From Palsa-504 sp963753195 (GTDB taxonomy: Bacteria; Actinomycetota; Actinomycetes; Streptosporangiales; Streptosporangiaceae), in contig CAVWBH010000009.1 in assembly GCA_963753195.1 (NCBI GenBank), positions 806,001 through 870,000 on the forward strand: a DNA stretch of 64,000 nucleotides, written 5' to 3'. This document shows, one piece after another, positions 22,440 to 30,947 of this stretch. Positions within the stretch are counted from its first letter, which is position 1. Each line of letters starts with the position of its first letter. The notes under the pieces were generated by a model, which saw only the letters and a list, made by a program, of their open reading frames with translations, did not search any database and was not told where the DNA came from. The translations under genes and the position numbers were made by a program.

Positions 22440-23865
22440 GGCCCGCGAGGAAGGCCAGCTCCGGGACGAAGGCCGCGCCGTTCACCGTGCCGACCCCCGA
22501 AGCCAGGTCATAGCCCGGGCCGGCGCTGTAGCCCCGGACCGTGTACGTCTGGCCGTTCTGGGGGAACGTCACGGTGTTGTTGCCGCTGGTGACGTCGACC
22601 AGTCCGGGCAGGTGCCCCGCGGACATCAGGTAGAGGGCGGGGTTGATCAGCCCGAGCGGGTGACCGGCCACCTGGTCCGCGAGGGCCACGATGCCGCTGA
22701 ACAGCGGGGTGGCCTCACTGGTCCCGCAGGTCGGGTACCAGCCGGCCGGGAGGCCGGCGAAGCTCAGGTAGACGTCGACAGCGCCGTTACAGGCCCCGCT
22801 CATCGAGATGTCGGGCACACCCCGGCTGCGGCCGACCACGTTCCGGACCAGGGCCTGGTAGGAGGGTCGGGAGAAGAGCACCGACTTGCCGCCGCCGGTC
22901 GCCAGCGGGTTAGGCCCGTTATCGCCGAAGATGAACTGGTTGGTCGCCACGCTGTAGGTGTCATTCCAGACCGTGTCCGGCGAGGTGTGATTCCCGTTCG
23001 CGTCCAGGTGCAGTTGGGTCCCGCCGACACCGGTGACCAGCGGGTCGCTGGGCGGCCAGGCCGTGACGGGGAACGTGTAGTAGGTCGAGCCGTCCAGGCC
23101 GACGTCCGCGGCACCGGAGTCGCCGGTGGCGGCGAGCACGGTGACGTCGTTCCGGTAAGCGTCGGTGTACGCGCCACGCAGCGCGTCGACCTGGGCCTTG
23201 GAGGCGAAGGTCTGCTCGGTCGCGCTGAAGCTCTGGCTGATCACGTCGCCGAGATGGTGATTGATGACGTATTCCTCGGCCTTGACGATCTGCGGGAACC
23301 CGGTCACTCCCTCGGTCTCCGAGACCGGCGTCTCGACCAGGAGGATGCTGGCTCCGGGCGCGATGGTGTGCGCGTATTCCACGTCCAGGGTCGTCTCGCC
23401 GGCCCAGCCGGTCATGTCGCTGTTGGTCGGGTCGTAGGGCGGGATGGCACCGGCCGGCTGGATGACCTTGAATGACGGCGGCGCGGGCAGCCCGAACGTC
23501 TGGTCGAACGTGGCCAGGTCGCGCTGGATCGTCGGGGAGCCGAAGGAGTCGACGATGACGATCGTGGCCCCCTTTCCGGTCACACCCCTGGCGTAGAGCG
23601 CGTTGAGGTTGTAGGCCTGCTGGATCTGACCTGGCTCGTAGCACGCGACGTCGAACGCCGCCTCGCACTCCGCGGTGGTGGGCGGCTGCTTGGAGGACCG
23701 CAGCGTGTGCAGCACGGCCGGCTGGACGGTCACGGCGGCCTGCGGCGCCGCGGTACTCGCGGCCACGCCGGCGACGGCGGGCCCGCTCAGGCCGGCCAGG
23801 CCGACCAGGGCGGCCGTCAGCGTCCCGGCGCTGACGGCGATGGCGGCCTTACGTCCCAGACGCAT
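22435..23865 (-). CDS. Secreted sedolisin-like serine-carboxyl protease (S53)
   Basis: 476 aa from ATG 23865 (GGGGG ribosome binding site). Signal peptide ~1-35 (AAIAVSAGTLTAALVGLAGL). The catalytic Glu and Asp are in GWAGETTLDVEYAHTIAPGA, the oxyanion Asp in LAATGDSGAADVG and the nucleophile Ser in CGTSEATPLFSGI. C-terminal Ca-site-like residues are near GLINPALYLM and GSGYD-like GPGYDLASGVG. Unlike typical sedolisins, there is almost no activation prosegment: mature-like sequence starts ~70 residues after the signal. Probably an extracellular acid-active protease. Confidence 0.85.
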   Translation of the reverse strand: MRLGRKAAIAVSAGTLTAALVGLAGLSGPAVAGVAASTAAPQAAVTVQPAVLHTLRSSKQPPTTAECEAAFDVACYEPGQIQQAYNLNALYARGVTGKGATIVIVDSFGSPTIQRDLATFDQTFGLPAPPSFKVIQPAGAIPPYDPTNSDMTGWAGETTLDVEYAHTIAPGASILLVETPVSETEGVTGFPQIVKAEEYVINHHLGDVISQSFSATEQTFASKAQVDALRGAYTDAYRNDVTVLAATGDSGAADVGLDGSTYYTFPVTAWPPSDPLVTGVGGTQLHLDANGNHTSPDTVWNDTYSVATNQFIFGDNGPNPLATGGGKSVLFSRPSYQALVRNVVGRSRGVPDISMSGACNGAVDVYLSFAGLPAGWYPTCGTSEATPLFSGIVALADQVAGHPLGLINPALYLMSAGHLPGLVDVTSGNNTVTFPQNGQTYTVRGYSAGPGYDLASGVGTVNGAAFVPELAFLAGR

Positions 23866-23967
23866 AAGCGTCCCCCTGCTCCCTGGTTCAGGCTGACGGA
23901 TCAAGACCGCTCAAATATGGCAGTTATCCACCATCCGGCACAAGGGAGACATAGGGCCGAAAACGCC

Positions 23968-24015
23968 GGAAACCCGGGTTCCAGCACCCCTTATGGTGCT
24001 GGAACCCGGGTTTCC
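23968..24015. terminator. Strong hairpin after groEL
   Basis: Perfect 21-bp stem (23968-23988 / 23995-24015) with a CCTTAT loop. It is 21 bp after the groEL stop and upstream of the sedolisin gene, so it probably ends the groES-groEL transcript. Confidence 0.85.
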
Positions 24016-24036
24016 CAGATCCGGGAAGACCGCGCC

Positions 24037-25653
24037 TTAGTGCGAGTGAGAGTGTCCGTGGCCGTCGGCCGCGGGCTCTTCCTCTTCCGGCTTGTCGACG
24101 ACCAGGGTCTCGGTCGTCAGCAGCATGCCGGCGATCGAGGCGGCGTTCTGCACCGCGGACCTGGTCACCTTGACCGGGTCGATGATGCCCTGGGCCATCA
24201 GGTCGCCGTACTCGCCGGTGGCCGCGTTGTAGCCCTGCCCGACCGGCATTTCCGCGATCTTGGCCACGACGACCGAGCCCTCCGCGCCCGCGTTCAGCGC
24301 GATCCAGCGGGCCGGCTCGGACAGCGAGAGCTCGACGACGCGTACGCCGGTCCGCTCGTCACCGGTGCGGCCCAGGTCGCCGAGCTCGGTGGCCACGTGC
24401 ACCAGGGCGCTGCCGCCGCCGGCGATGATGCCCTCCTCGATGGCGGCCCGGGTAGCGGAGATGGCGTCCTCCAGGCGGTGCTTCTTCTCCTTCAGCTCCA
24501 CCTCGGTCGCCGCGCCGGCCCGCAGCACGCAGACACCGCCGGACAGCTTGGCCAGCCGCTCCTGCAGCTTCTCCCGGTCCCAGTCCGAATCGGTGTTCTC
24601 GATCTCGGTCCGGATCTGCCTGATCCGGTCCTCGATCGCGTTCTTCTCGCCTGCCCCGTCCACGACGGTGGTGTCGTCCTTGGTGACGACGATCCGCCGG
24701 GCGCGACCCAGGCTCTCCAGGCCGATGGAGTCCAGCTTGATGCCGAGCTCCTCGGCGACCACGGTGCCGCCGGTCAGGGTGGCCATGTCCTCCAGCATCG
24801 CCTTGCGGCGGTCACCGAAGCCAGGCGCCTTCACGGCGACCACGTTCAGCAGGCCGCGGATCTTGTTGACCACCAGGGTGGCCAGGGCCTCGCCCTCGAC
24901 GTCTTCGGCCACCACCAGCAGCGGCCGCTTGACCTGGGCGATCTTCTCCAGCAGCGGCAGGAAGTCCTGCATGGAGGAGATCTTGGCCTGGTGGATCAGG
25001 ACGTAGGCGTCCTCGAGGACCGCTTCCAGGCGCTCGGGGTCGGTGATGAAGTAGGGCGAGATGTAGCCCTTGTCGAACTGGAGACCCTCAGTGAACTCCA
25101 GCTCCAGGCCCATCGTCGGCGACTCCTCGACGGTAATGACACCGTCCTTGCCGACCTTGCTGAACGCCTCGGCGATCAGCTCGCCGATCTTGTCGTCCTG
25201 CGCGGAGATCGTCGCGACGTGCGCGATCTCGGTCTGCTCCTCCACCTCGCGGGCGGACTTGAGCAGCCGCTCGGAGACCTCGGCCGCGGCCGCGTCGATG
25301 CCGCGCTTGAGGTCCATCGGGTTCGCGCCCGCGGCGACCGAGCGCAGCCCGTGCCGCACCATCGCCTGGGCCAGGACCGTCGCCGTCGTGGTGCCGTCCC
25401 CGGCGACGTCGTTGGTCTTGGTGGCGACCTCCTTGGCCAGCTGGGCCCCGAGGTTCTCGTACGGGTCCTCCAGATCCACCTCCTTGGCGACGGTCACGCC
25501 GTCGTTGGTGATGGTGGGGGCGCCCCATTTCTTGTCGATGACGACGTTGCGGCCACGCGGGCCCAGCGTCACCTTCACGGTGTCGGCGAGCTTGTTCACG
25601 CCGCGCTCCAGCGCGCGGCGTGCGTCCTCGTCGAACTCCAGGATTTTGGGCAT
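24037..25653 (-). CDS. groEL: 60-kDa chaperonin GroEL (GroEL1 type, His-rich tail)
   Basis: 538 aa. ATP-dependent folding chamber subunit; PKILEFDEDARRALERGVN start, LGPRGRNVVIDKKWGAP and NDVAGDGTTTATVLAQ ATP-site motifs. The C-terminus is DGHGHSHSH instead of the Gly-Met repeat, as in the GroEL1 copy that shares an operon with groES in actinobacteria. Lies 85 bp downstream of groES, with the CIRCE operator upstream of both. Another GroEL elsewhere in the genome would be expected. Confidence 0.96.
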   Translation of the reverse strand: MPKILEFDEDARRALERGVNKLADTVKVTLGPRGRNVVIDKKWGAPTITNDGVTVAKEVDLEDPYENLGAQLAKEVATKTNDVAGDGTTTATVLAQAMVRHGLRSVAAGANPMDLKRGIDAAAAEVSERLLKSAREVEEQTEIAHVATISAQDDKIGELIAEAFSKVGKDGVITVEESPTMGLELEFTEGLQFDKGYISPYFITDPERLEAVLEDAYVLIHQAKISSMQDFLPLLEKIAQVKRPLLVVAEDVEGEALATLVVNKIRGLLNVVAVKAPGFGDRRKAMLEDMATLTGGTVVAEELGIKLDSIGLESLGRARRIVVTKDDTTVVDGAGEKNAIEDRIRQIRTEIENTDSDWDREKLQERLAKLSGGVCVLRAGAATEVELKEKKHRLEDAISATRAAIEEGIIAGGGSALVHVATELGDLGRTGDERTGVRVVELSLSEPARWIALNAGAEGSVVVAKIAEMPVGQGYNAATGEYGDLMAQGIIDPVKVTRSAVQNAASIAGMLLTTETLVVDKPEEEEPAADGHGHSHSH

Positions 25654-25738
25654 TGAAATTCCTCAACCTACGGTTGGAACGAGTTCATGGGCAGACGGCG
25701 GGGCAGGACTGATGCCCTGCCCCGCCGGACCGCGAGCG

Positions 25739-26053
25739 CTACTTGTCGATGACGGCGAGCACGTCGCGTGCGGAGAGCACCAGGTACTCCTCGCCCGAGT
25801 ACTTCACCTCGGTGCCGCCGTACTTGCTGTACAGGACCACGTCGCCGACCTTCACGTCGATCGGCACGCGCTTGGTTCCCGCGTCGTCGAAGCGACCGGG
25901 ACCAACGGCCAGGACCTCGCCCTCCTGGGGCTTCTCCTTGGCGGTGTCCGGGATCACCAGTCCGGATGCGGTGGTCTGCTCCGCCTCGAGCGGGCGGACC
26001 ACGATCCGGTCTTCGAGCGGCTTGATTACTACCTTGGTGGTGGCGGTCGTCAC
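25739..26053 (-). CDS. groES: 10-kDa co-chaperonin GroES
   Basis: 104 aa from GTG 26053, which has GGGGGAGG upstream; the frame extends to 26155 without support. IKPLEDRIVVRPLEAEQTTASGLVIPDTAKEKPQEG contains the mobile loop; GDVVLYSKYGGTEVKYSGEEYLVL is the roof and beta region. Caps GroEL. First gene of the groES-groEL operon, 95 bp from the CIRCE element. Confidence 0.96.
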   Translation of the reverse strand: MTTATTKVVIKPLEDRIVVRPLEAEQTTASGLVIPDTAKEKPQEGEVLAVGPGRFDDAGTKRVPIDVKVGDVVLYSKYGGTEVKYSGEEYLVLSARDVLAVIDK

Positions 26054-26148
26054 GATCTGACCTCCCCCTTCGGAAAGGCTGTTGGTGGAGTTGCTAGAGA
26101 GGCGGACGCGGCCGCCTGTCGTCGCGGGTGCCAGACTGCCTCGTCGCG

Positions 26149-26175
26149 TTAGCACTCTACATCAGCGAGTGCTAA
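26149..26175. promoter_or_regulatory. CIRCE operator (HrcA binding site)
   Basis: TTAGCACTC-N9-GAGTGCTAA, a perfect match to the CIRCE consensus, upstream of groES. It indicates heat-shock repression by HrcA. Confidence 0.97.
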
Positions 26176-26354
26176 TCCTGAACATTAGGGGGAGTGAGCA
26201 GCCTCGTCAACTCGGACGACCGAGCCGGCGAGCAGCCAGTTTCTCTCTGTGCACACAATTGATTACGTGTAGCTACTAGAGTTGTCCGGTGCTGGCGCCA
26301 TCCGCAGCGGTCGATGGCGGCATCGAGGCAGGGCGACCCCTCGTAAGGAGCATC

Positions 26355-27767
26355 ATGGATCAGCCGGGCAACCACATCCTGGTTCGCGGGAACCAGACTG
26401 GCGCCGCCGACCGCATGCGCGAGCTGCTCGCGCGGACCGTCCAGGACCACGTCGCGGACCAGCGCTCGAACGCGGGCGCGCTGGAGGACATCCGCCAGCG
26501 GCTGGAAGGGCTGGAGTGGCTGGCCAAGGAGGTACGCGAGCGGGAGATCACGGGCCTGGGCGCCCGGCTCGACCAGCTGGCCGGCCAGCTGGAACAGGCC
26601 ACAGCCAAGCCGCCGGCCTGGGCGGAGTCGCTGGCCGAGCACATCGAGCTGCTCCGCAGCCAGGTGATGCCCTTGGCCGAGCTGCCCTCGCTGTGGGCGG
26701 ACGTGGGAACCGTGGCAGAGCACGTCGAGCAGGCGCTGCCGCGGCTGCAGCAGGTGGGCGACAGCGTCGGCCAGGCCCTAGAGGCCCTGCGGGCGCAGGA
26801 CGAGCGGCTGAGCAGGCTGCAGCAGGGCGTGACCAAGCTGCAGCAGAGCATGGAGACGGCAGCGGGCCGCTTCAACCGCCTGGACAAGGCCGTCGCCGAG
26901 CTGACCCAGCGCACGGCGCAGCTGGATAAGGAGATATCGGGGCTCAAGGGACGCGCGGAGGTGGGCTTCAGCGCCCTGTCGGCCAAGGTCGACCAGAGCA
27001 CCGAGGCCACCGCGGCCCAGGTCGCCGACGCCACGGAGACGATCGCCGCGGTCGCCCGCGACCTGGCCGAGACCGTGACCGGCCTCGGCGGGCAGGTCGA
27101 CGTGATCGGCCGCCAGGTCCAGGCGGTACACGGAAGGATGGAGCGGCTGGACGAGCGGCTGGCCGACACCGACGACAAGCTGGGTTCGCTCGACGCCAAG
27201 CTGACCTCGACTGACGCCAAGGTGGGGACGGCCGACGCGCGGGTAGCGGCGCTGGACACCAAGCTGGAGCGCCTCGACGAGCGGCTGGATGACCAGTACG
27301 ACCGGGTCAGCCTGGTCGACAAGGAGCTCAGCGCGGTGGACGGCAAACTCGGATCGCTGCAGAGCAAGCTCGGCCCGGTCGACAGCAAGCTGGGTGCGGT
27401 GGACAGCAGGCTGGGCACGGTGGACGGCAAGGTCGGCGCGCTCGGCGGCCGGCTGGACGGGCTGGACGGCCGGATGGACGGCGTGGCCGCGCAGATCGAC
27501 GGCCTGGGCGAGAAGTTCGGCGCGGTCGAGGGCCGGCTCGGGGCGGCGGACGGCCACTTCGCCGAGCTCGGCCTGAAGCTGGACGAGCTGCGCTCGCGGC
27601 CGGGATCGGCGGAGATCCACGACACGATGTCCCAGGTCGTCGACGCCGCGAAGGATCAGGTCGCCGCCCGGCTCGGCTCGCTGGAGGAGACCGTCCTCAC
27701 CCTGGCCGAGGCGCTGCTGCGCCCCGCCGAACGCCAGGCCGCCGCGCGCGAAAGCGGGCATAACTAG
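26355..27767 (+). CDS. Long coiled-coil protein of unknown function
   Basis: 470 aa from ATG 26355 with AAGGAG 4 nt upstream. Almost entirely heptad-like: Leu/Val at a/d positions with Glu/Arg/Gln elsewhere. From ~270 to 400 it runs as approximate 7-residue units of the form xLDxKLG (LGSLDAKLTS, LGPVDSKLGAVDSRLGTVDGKVG). No membrane segment or enzyme domain is visible. It resembles apolipoprotein/SNARE-like rod proteins by pattern only and is probably a cytoplasmic scaffold or fibre. It stands alone between groES (divergent) and kynU; no partner is evident. Confidence 0.7.
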   Translation: MDQPGNHILVRGNQTGAADRMRELLARTVQDHVADQRSNAGALEDIRQRLEGLEWLAKEVREREITGLGARLDQLAGQLEQATAKPPAWAESLAEHIELLRSQVMPLAELPSLWADVGTVAEHVEQALPRLQQVGDSVGQALEALRAQDERLSRLQQGVTKLQQSMETAAGRFNRLDKAVAELTQRTAQLDKEISGLKGRAEVGFSALSAKVDQSTEATAAQVADATETIAAVARDLAETVTGLGGQVDVIGRQVQAVHGRMERLDERLADTDDKLGSLDAKLTSTDAKVGTADARVAALDTKLERLDERLDDQYDRVSLVDKELSAVDGKLGSLQSKLGPVDSKLGAVDSRLGTVDGKVGALGGRLDGLDGRMDGVAAQIDGLGEKFGAVEGRLGAADGHFAELGLKLDELRSRPGSAEIHDTMSQVVDAAKDQVAARLGSLEETVLTLAEALLRPAERQAAARESGHN

Positions 27768-27792
27768 GTGAAACCCGCCCGCCGCGGCGCGT

Positions 27793-27798
27793 TATCGT
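27793..27798 (+). promoter_or_regulatory. -10 element, leaderless start of kynU
   Basis: TATCGT ends 7 nt before the ATG at 27806; no Shine-Dalgarno sequence is present. Confidence 0.4.
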
Positions 27799-27805
27799 GT
27801 GCGGT

Positions 27806-29056
27806 ATGTCCGAGGGGCCGCTGGACCGGGCGTACGCGGGGAAGCTTGACGCCCGCGACCCGCTGGCCTCCTACCGCGAGCGGTTCCTGCTGGCGGACCC
27901 GGCGCTGGTCTACCTGAACGGCAACTCACTCGGCCCGCTGCCGCTGGCCACCCTCCGGCGGGTACAGGACGTGCTGCGGGAGGAATGGGGCGGCGCCCTG
28001 GCCCGGTCCTGGGAGCACTGGGCCGGCCTGCCCGCGCGGGCCGGGGACCTGGTGGGCGAGCTGATCGGCGCCGCGCCGGGGCAGGTGATCGTCACCGACA
28101 ACACCACCGTGAATCTGTACAAGCTGGCCAGCGCGGCGCTGGACGCACGGCCCGGGCGGCACGTGATCGTCACCGATCATGATAATTTCCCCAGCGACCG
28201 GTACGTGCTGGCCGGCCTCGCGGCCCAGCGCGGCGCGGAGCTGCGCATGCTGGCCTCCGACATCGACGAGGGCGTGCGCCCGGAGCTGGTCCGGGCCGCG
28301 GTCGACGCCGGCACGGCGCTGATCAGCCTGTCCCACGTGGCCTACCGCAGCGGCGCGCTGGCCGACATGGCGGCCATCACCACGCTCGCCCAGGAGGCCG
28401 GGGCGCTCATGCTCTGGGACCTGAGCCACTCGGTCGGCGCGGTGCCGGTCGACCTGGACGGCTGCGACGTGGACCTGGCGGTCGGCTGCACCTACAAGTA
28501 CCTCAACGCGGGGCCGGGTGCCCCGGCGTTCGCGTACGTCTCGGCCCGGCTGGCCGACGTGCTGCAGCAGCCGATCTGGGGCTGGTTCTCCCAGCGTGAC
28601 ATGTTCGCCATGAGAGCCAGGTACGATCCGGCGCCGGGCATGGCCAAGTTCATGACCGGCACGCCCTCGATACCCGGAACGGCGGCGGTGGAGGAGGGCG
28701 CCCGGCTGCTGCTGGAGGCGGGCATCGGGCCGATGCGGGCCAAGAGCATACGGCTGACCGCGTACCTCATCGAGCTGGCCGACGCGTGGCTGGTCCCGCT
28801 GGGCGCCGCGATCGCCACGCCGCGAGAGCCCGGCCGCCGCGGCGGCCACGTCACCTTCCGCCACCCGCAAGCCGAGCGGATCGTGGCGCGGCTGGCCGAG
28901 GCCGGCGTCATCACCGACTACCGGACCCCGGACCGGTTCCGGCTCGGCCTGTCCCCCCTCACCACGCGCTTCACGGACGTGTGGGACGCCGCCCGGGCCG
29001 CTCGGGACCTCATCGGCGGCCGAACGGTACCGCGGCCAGGGCTGAGCCTGGGCTAA
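27806..29056 (+). CDS. kynU: Kynureninase
   Basis: 416 aa fold-type I PLP enzyme that cleaves kynurenine to anthranilate and alanine. Family segments: VYLNGNSLGPLP, WEHWAGLPARAGDLVGELIGA, VTDNTTVNLYKLASAAL, DLSHSVGAVPVDLDGCDVDLAVGCTYKYLNAGPGAPAF with the PLP lysine in TYKYLN, and MTGTPSIPGTAAVEEG. No tryptophan dioxygenase or formamidase gene is in the window, so pathway partners lie elsewhere. Its 3' end abuts the last duplicated cyclase, whose open frame runs antisense through kynU. Confidence 0.9.
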   Translation: MSEGPLDRAYAGKLDARDPLASYRERFLLADPALVYLNGNSLGPLPLATLRRVQDVLREEWGGALARSWEHWAGLPARAGDLVGELIGAAPGQVIVTDNTTVNLYKLASAALDARPGRHVIVTDHDNFPSDRYVLAGLAAQRGAELRMLASDIDEGVRPELVRAAVDAGTALISLSHVAYRSGALADMAAITTLAQEAGALMLWDLSHSVGAVPVDLDGCDVDLAVGCTYKYLNAGPGAPAFAYVSARLADVLQQPIWGWFSQRDMFAMRARYDPAPGMAKFMTGTPSIPGTAAVEEGARLLLEAGIGPMRAKSIRLTAYLIELADAWLVPLGAAIATPREPGRRGGHVTFRHPQAERIVARLAEAGVITDYRTPDRFRLGLSPLTTRFTDVWDAARAARDLIGGRTVPRPGLSLG

Positions 29057-30781
29057 CGGGGCAAGTAAGGCGCGGGCGTCTCTGGGCACCGGTACCGGCA
29101 CCGGGCCGGAACCGTCGGCGGGCCGTCCGGGTTGATCGGGGATGGCGTCGGCGGAGGCCGGCTCGGCCAGCTCGACGCGGTTGCGGCCCTGCCGCTTGGC
29201 CACGTACAGGGCCGCGTCGGCGAGGCGCTCGAGCCGGTCCAGGGTGTTCGCGTGGCCGGGGAAGCCGGCCACGCCGATCGAGACCGTGACCGGCGCGTCG
29301 GTGCCCGGGAGGGAGATCTCTGCGATCGCCGCGCGGATCCGCTCGGCGATCTCCAGCGCGACGGCGATCTCGGTGTCGGGCAGCAGGATCGCGAACTCCT
29401 CCCCGCCCTTGCGGCCGGCGAAGTCCTGGTTCCGCAGCGCGCCGCGCAGCGCCGCGCCGACACCGGCCAGGACCTGATCGCCCACCGGGTGCCCGTGCTG
29501 GTCGTTGACCTGCTTGAAGTGGTCGAGGTCGAGCATGAGCAGCGCGAGCGGCGCCTGGGTCGCCGCGGCCTGGGCGAACATCCGGTTCAGCGCGTCGGCG
29601 ACGGCCCGCTGGTTGGGCAGCCCGGTCAGGCCGTCGGTGGCGGCACGCATCTCGGCGACGGCCAGGTTGCGCAGGTTGGCCAGGACCGGCGCGGCCTGGC
29701 TGACCGACTCACGGATCCGCTGCTCCTCGACCTGCGAATAAGGGGCTGGGCGGCTGAGCAGGACCGAACCGATCACCTCGCCGCCGACCATGAGCGGAAC
29801 GCACGACGAGGCGCCGGGCAGCGGGGCGCACACCGGGCAGGAGAGCAGGGGCGGCCGCCCGCCGTTCTGGCTGTGCATCCGGCCGGACCGCACCGCCAGG
29901 CACGAGCGCGGCTCCGCGCCGCGCAGCGTCCCGGCGAGCGGCGAGCCCTGCGGCAGGGGCGTGACCGCCTCCAGCCGGTCCGCGCTGTTGTTCCGGTTGA
30001 GCACCACGGCCGCGGTGGCCGGCAGCGTGCGCTCGAGGTGGCGCTGCAGGAGCTGTTGCGCCTCGTCCTCGCCGTTCGCGAGCTGAAGGGTATCGGCGAA
30101 CTCCGCCTGGTCCCGGCCGGGCTCCAGGCTCCGGCGAAGGCGCCGGATCTCATTCCACAAGAAGAACCAGGCGATCGCGATGCCGACGGCCGCCGTGCCG
30201 AGGATGAGGCCGATGGTCCGGCCCGCGGTCACGGATGCGGCCGCGTGATCGGCGGTTGCGTCGTTGAGCTGCGTCCGGATCAGGCGGTCGAGGTGGGCGC
30301 TGACCGGCTGGTAGGCGGCCGTCAGCTGGTTCGCGAGCGCCGCGAGGGCCGCGGGCGGCTGGGCGGTCAGGCCCGGCGCGCTGAGCAGATCGCGGACAGC
30401 GGCCCACTGCCGGATGAGCAGCTCAAGGTCGGCGCGTTCGGCCGGCGGAGTGCCATCGCCGGCGTGCAGCTGTTGCAGCGATGAGAGCTGCGCGTCGATC
30501 CCGGGGAGCAGGCTGGTGTCGAGCGTGCCGAGGAGCCGGGTCCGCGTCGCGGGATCGGCGGTACGCAGGGCGCCCTCGCCGGTGCCGTACGCCGCGTCTA
30601 TCTCCCGGGCTAGCTGGTTGGTCGCCACGGCGGTGTCGAGCTCGCCGCCCGCGATCACCTGTCCCTGGTACGTGGCCGACCGGATGCCCAGTATGCCGAT
30701 AACGGCCACCGCGACCACCAGGAGCGTGCCAAAGAGCGCTATCAGCACGACGGTCGCAGCCCTGGCAAACGTCGCACTCAC
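27926..30781 (-). CDS. Membrane diguanylate cyclase, copy 1 of the tandem array
   Basis: GTG start 30781. Recognisable protein covers ~575 codons (to about 29057): membrane helix ~8-33, helical extracytoplasmic sensor ~35-180, membrane helix ~188-207, Cys-rich GAF-like domain ~230-385, GGDEF domain ~395-560. GRKGGEEFAILLPD is an active-type signature; RNQD five residues before it matches the inhibitory I-site (RxxD). It makes c-di-GMP from GTP. The frame does not stop near the expected end (after PRDARALLAP) but stays open for another ~375 codons antisense to kynU, giving 951 aa if fully translated. Its normal 3' end was lost at the junction with kynU. Confidence 0.75.
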   Translation of the reverse strand: MSATFARAATVVLIALFGTLLVVAVAVIGILGIRSATYQGQVIAGGELDTAVATNQLAREIDAAYGTGEGALRTADPATRTRLLGTLDTSLLPGIDAQLSSLQQLHAGDGTPPAERADLELLIRQWAAVRDLLSAPGLTAQPPAALAALANQLTAAYQPVSAHLDRLIRTQLNDATADHAAASVTAGRTIGLILGTAAVGIAIAWFFLWNEIRRLRRSLEPGRDQAEFADTLQLANGEDEAQQLLQRHLERTLPATAAVVLNRNNSADRLEAVTPLPQGSPLAGTLRGAEPRSCLAVRSGRMHSQNGGRPPLLSCPVCAPLPGASSCVPLMVGGEVIGSVLLSRPAPYSQVEEQRIRESVSQAAPVLANLRNLAVAEMRAATDGLTGLPNQRAVADALNRMFAQAAATQAPLALLMLDLDHFKQVNDQHGHPVGDQVLAGVGAALRGALRNQDFAGRKGGEEFAILLPDTEIAVALEIAERIRAAIAEISLPGTDAPVTVSIGVAGFPGHANTLDRLERLADAALYVAKRQGRNRVELAEPASADAIPDQPGRPADGSGPVPVPVPRDARALLAPLAQAQPWPRYRSAADEVPSGPGGVPHVREARGEGGQAEPEPVRGPVVGDDAGLGQPRHDPLGLRVAEGDVAAAAAGLSRRGDRGAQRDQPRVGQLDEVRGQPYALGPHRPDARLQQQPGALLHRRRSGYRGRAGHELGHARRRIVPGSHGEHVTLGEPAPDRLLQHVGQPGRDVRERRGTRPRVEVLVGAADRQVHVAAVQVDRHRADRVAQVPEHERPGLLGERGDGRHVGQRAAAVGHVGQADQRRAGVDRGPDQLRAHALVDVGGQHAQLRAALGREAGQHVPVAGEIIMIGDDHVPPGPCVQRRAGQLVQIHGGVVGDDHLPRRGADQLAHQVPGPRGQAGPVLPGPGQGAAPFLPQHVLYPPEGGQRQRAE

Positions 30782-30947
30782 CTCTACCTAGCCCGGCATG
30801 CCAGTCATAAATGCATTTACGCTGCTCATCATAATGGCAGCGGCTGATATAACTGACTTTCCGCTATCCCGCTAATTCCTCGTTTATGCTGCATAAACTG
30901 CGAAATCAGCAGGATAAAAGGAACAGTGGTCGTGGGTAAGAGATTGG
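30782..30947. promoter_or_regulatory. AT-rich spacer 1 with palindromes (upstream of cyclase 1)
   Basis: Markedly AT-rich against its surroundings. Contains TAAATGCATTTA (30808-30819) and GTTTATGCTGCATAAAC (30882-30898), both perfect palindromes or near so. About 125 bp is nearly identical to the spacer upstream of cyclase 2. The second palindrome contains the stop codon of cyclase 2. Likely promoter/operator region and possible Lsr2-type silencing target. Confidence 0.6.
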
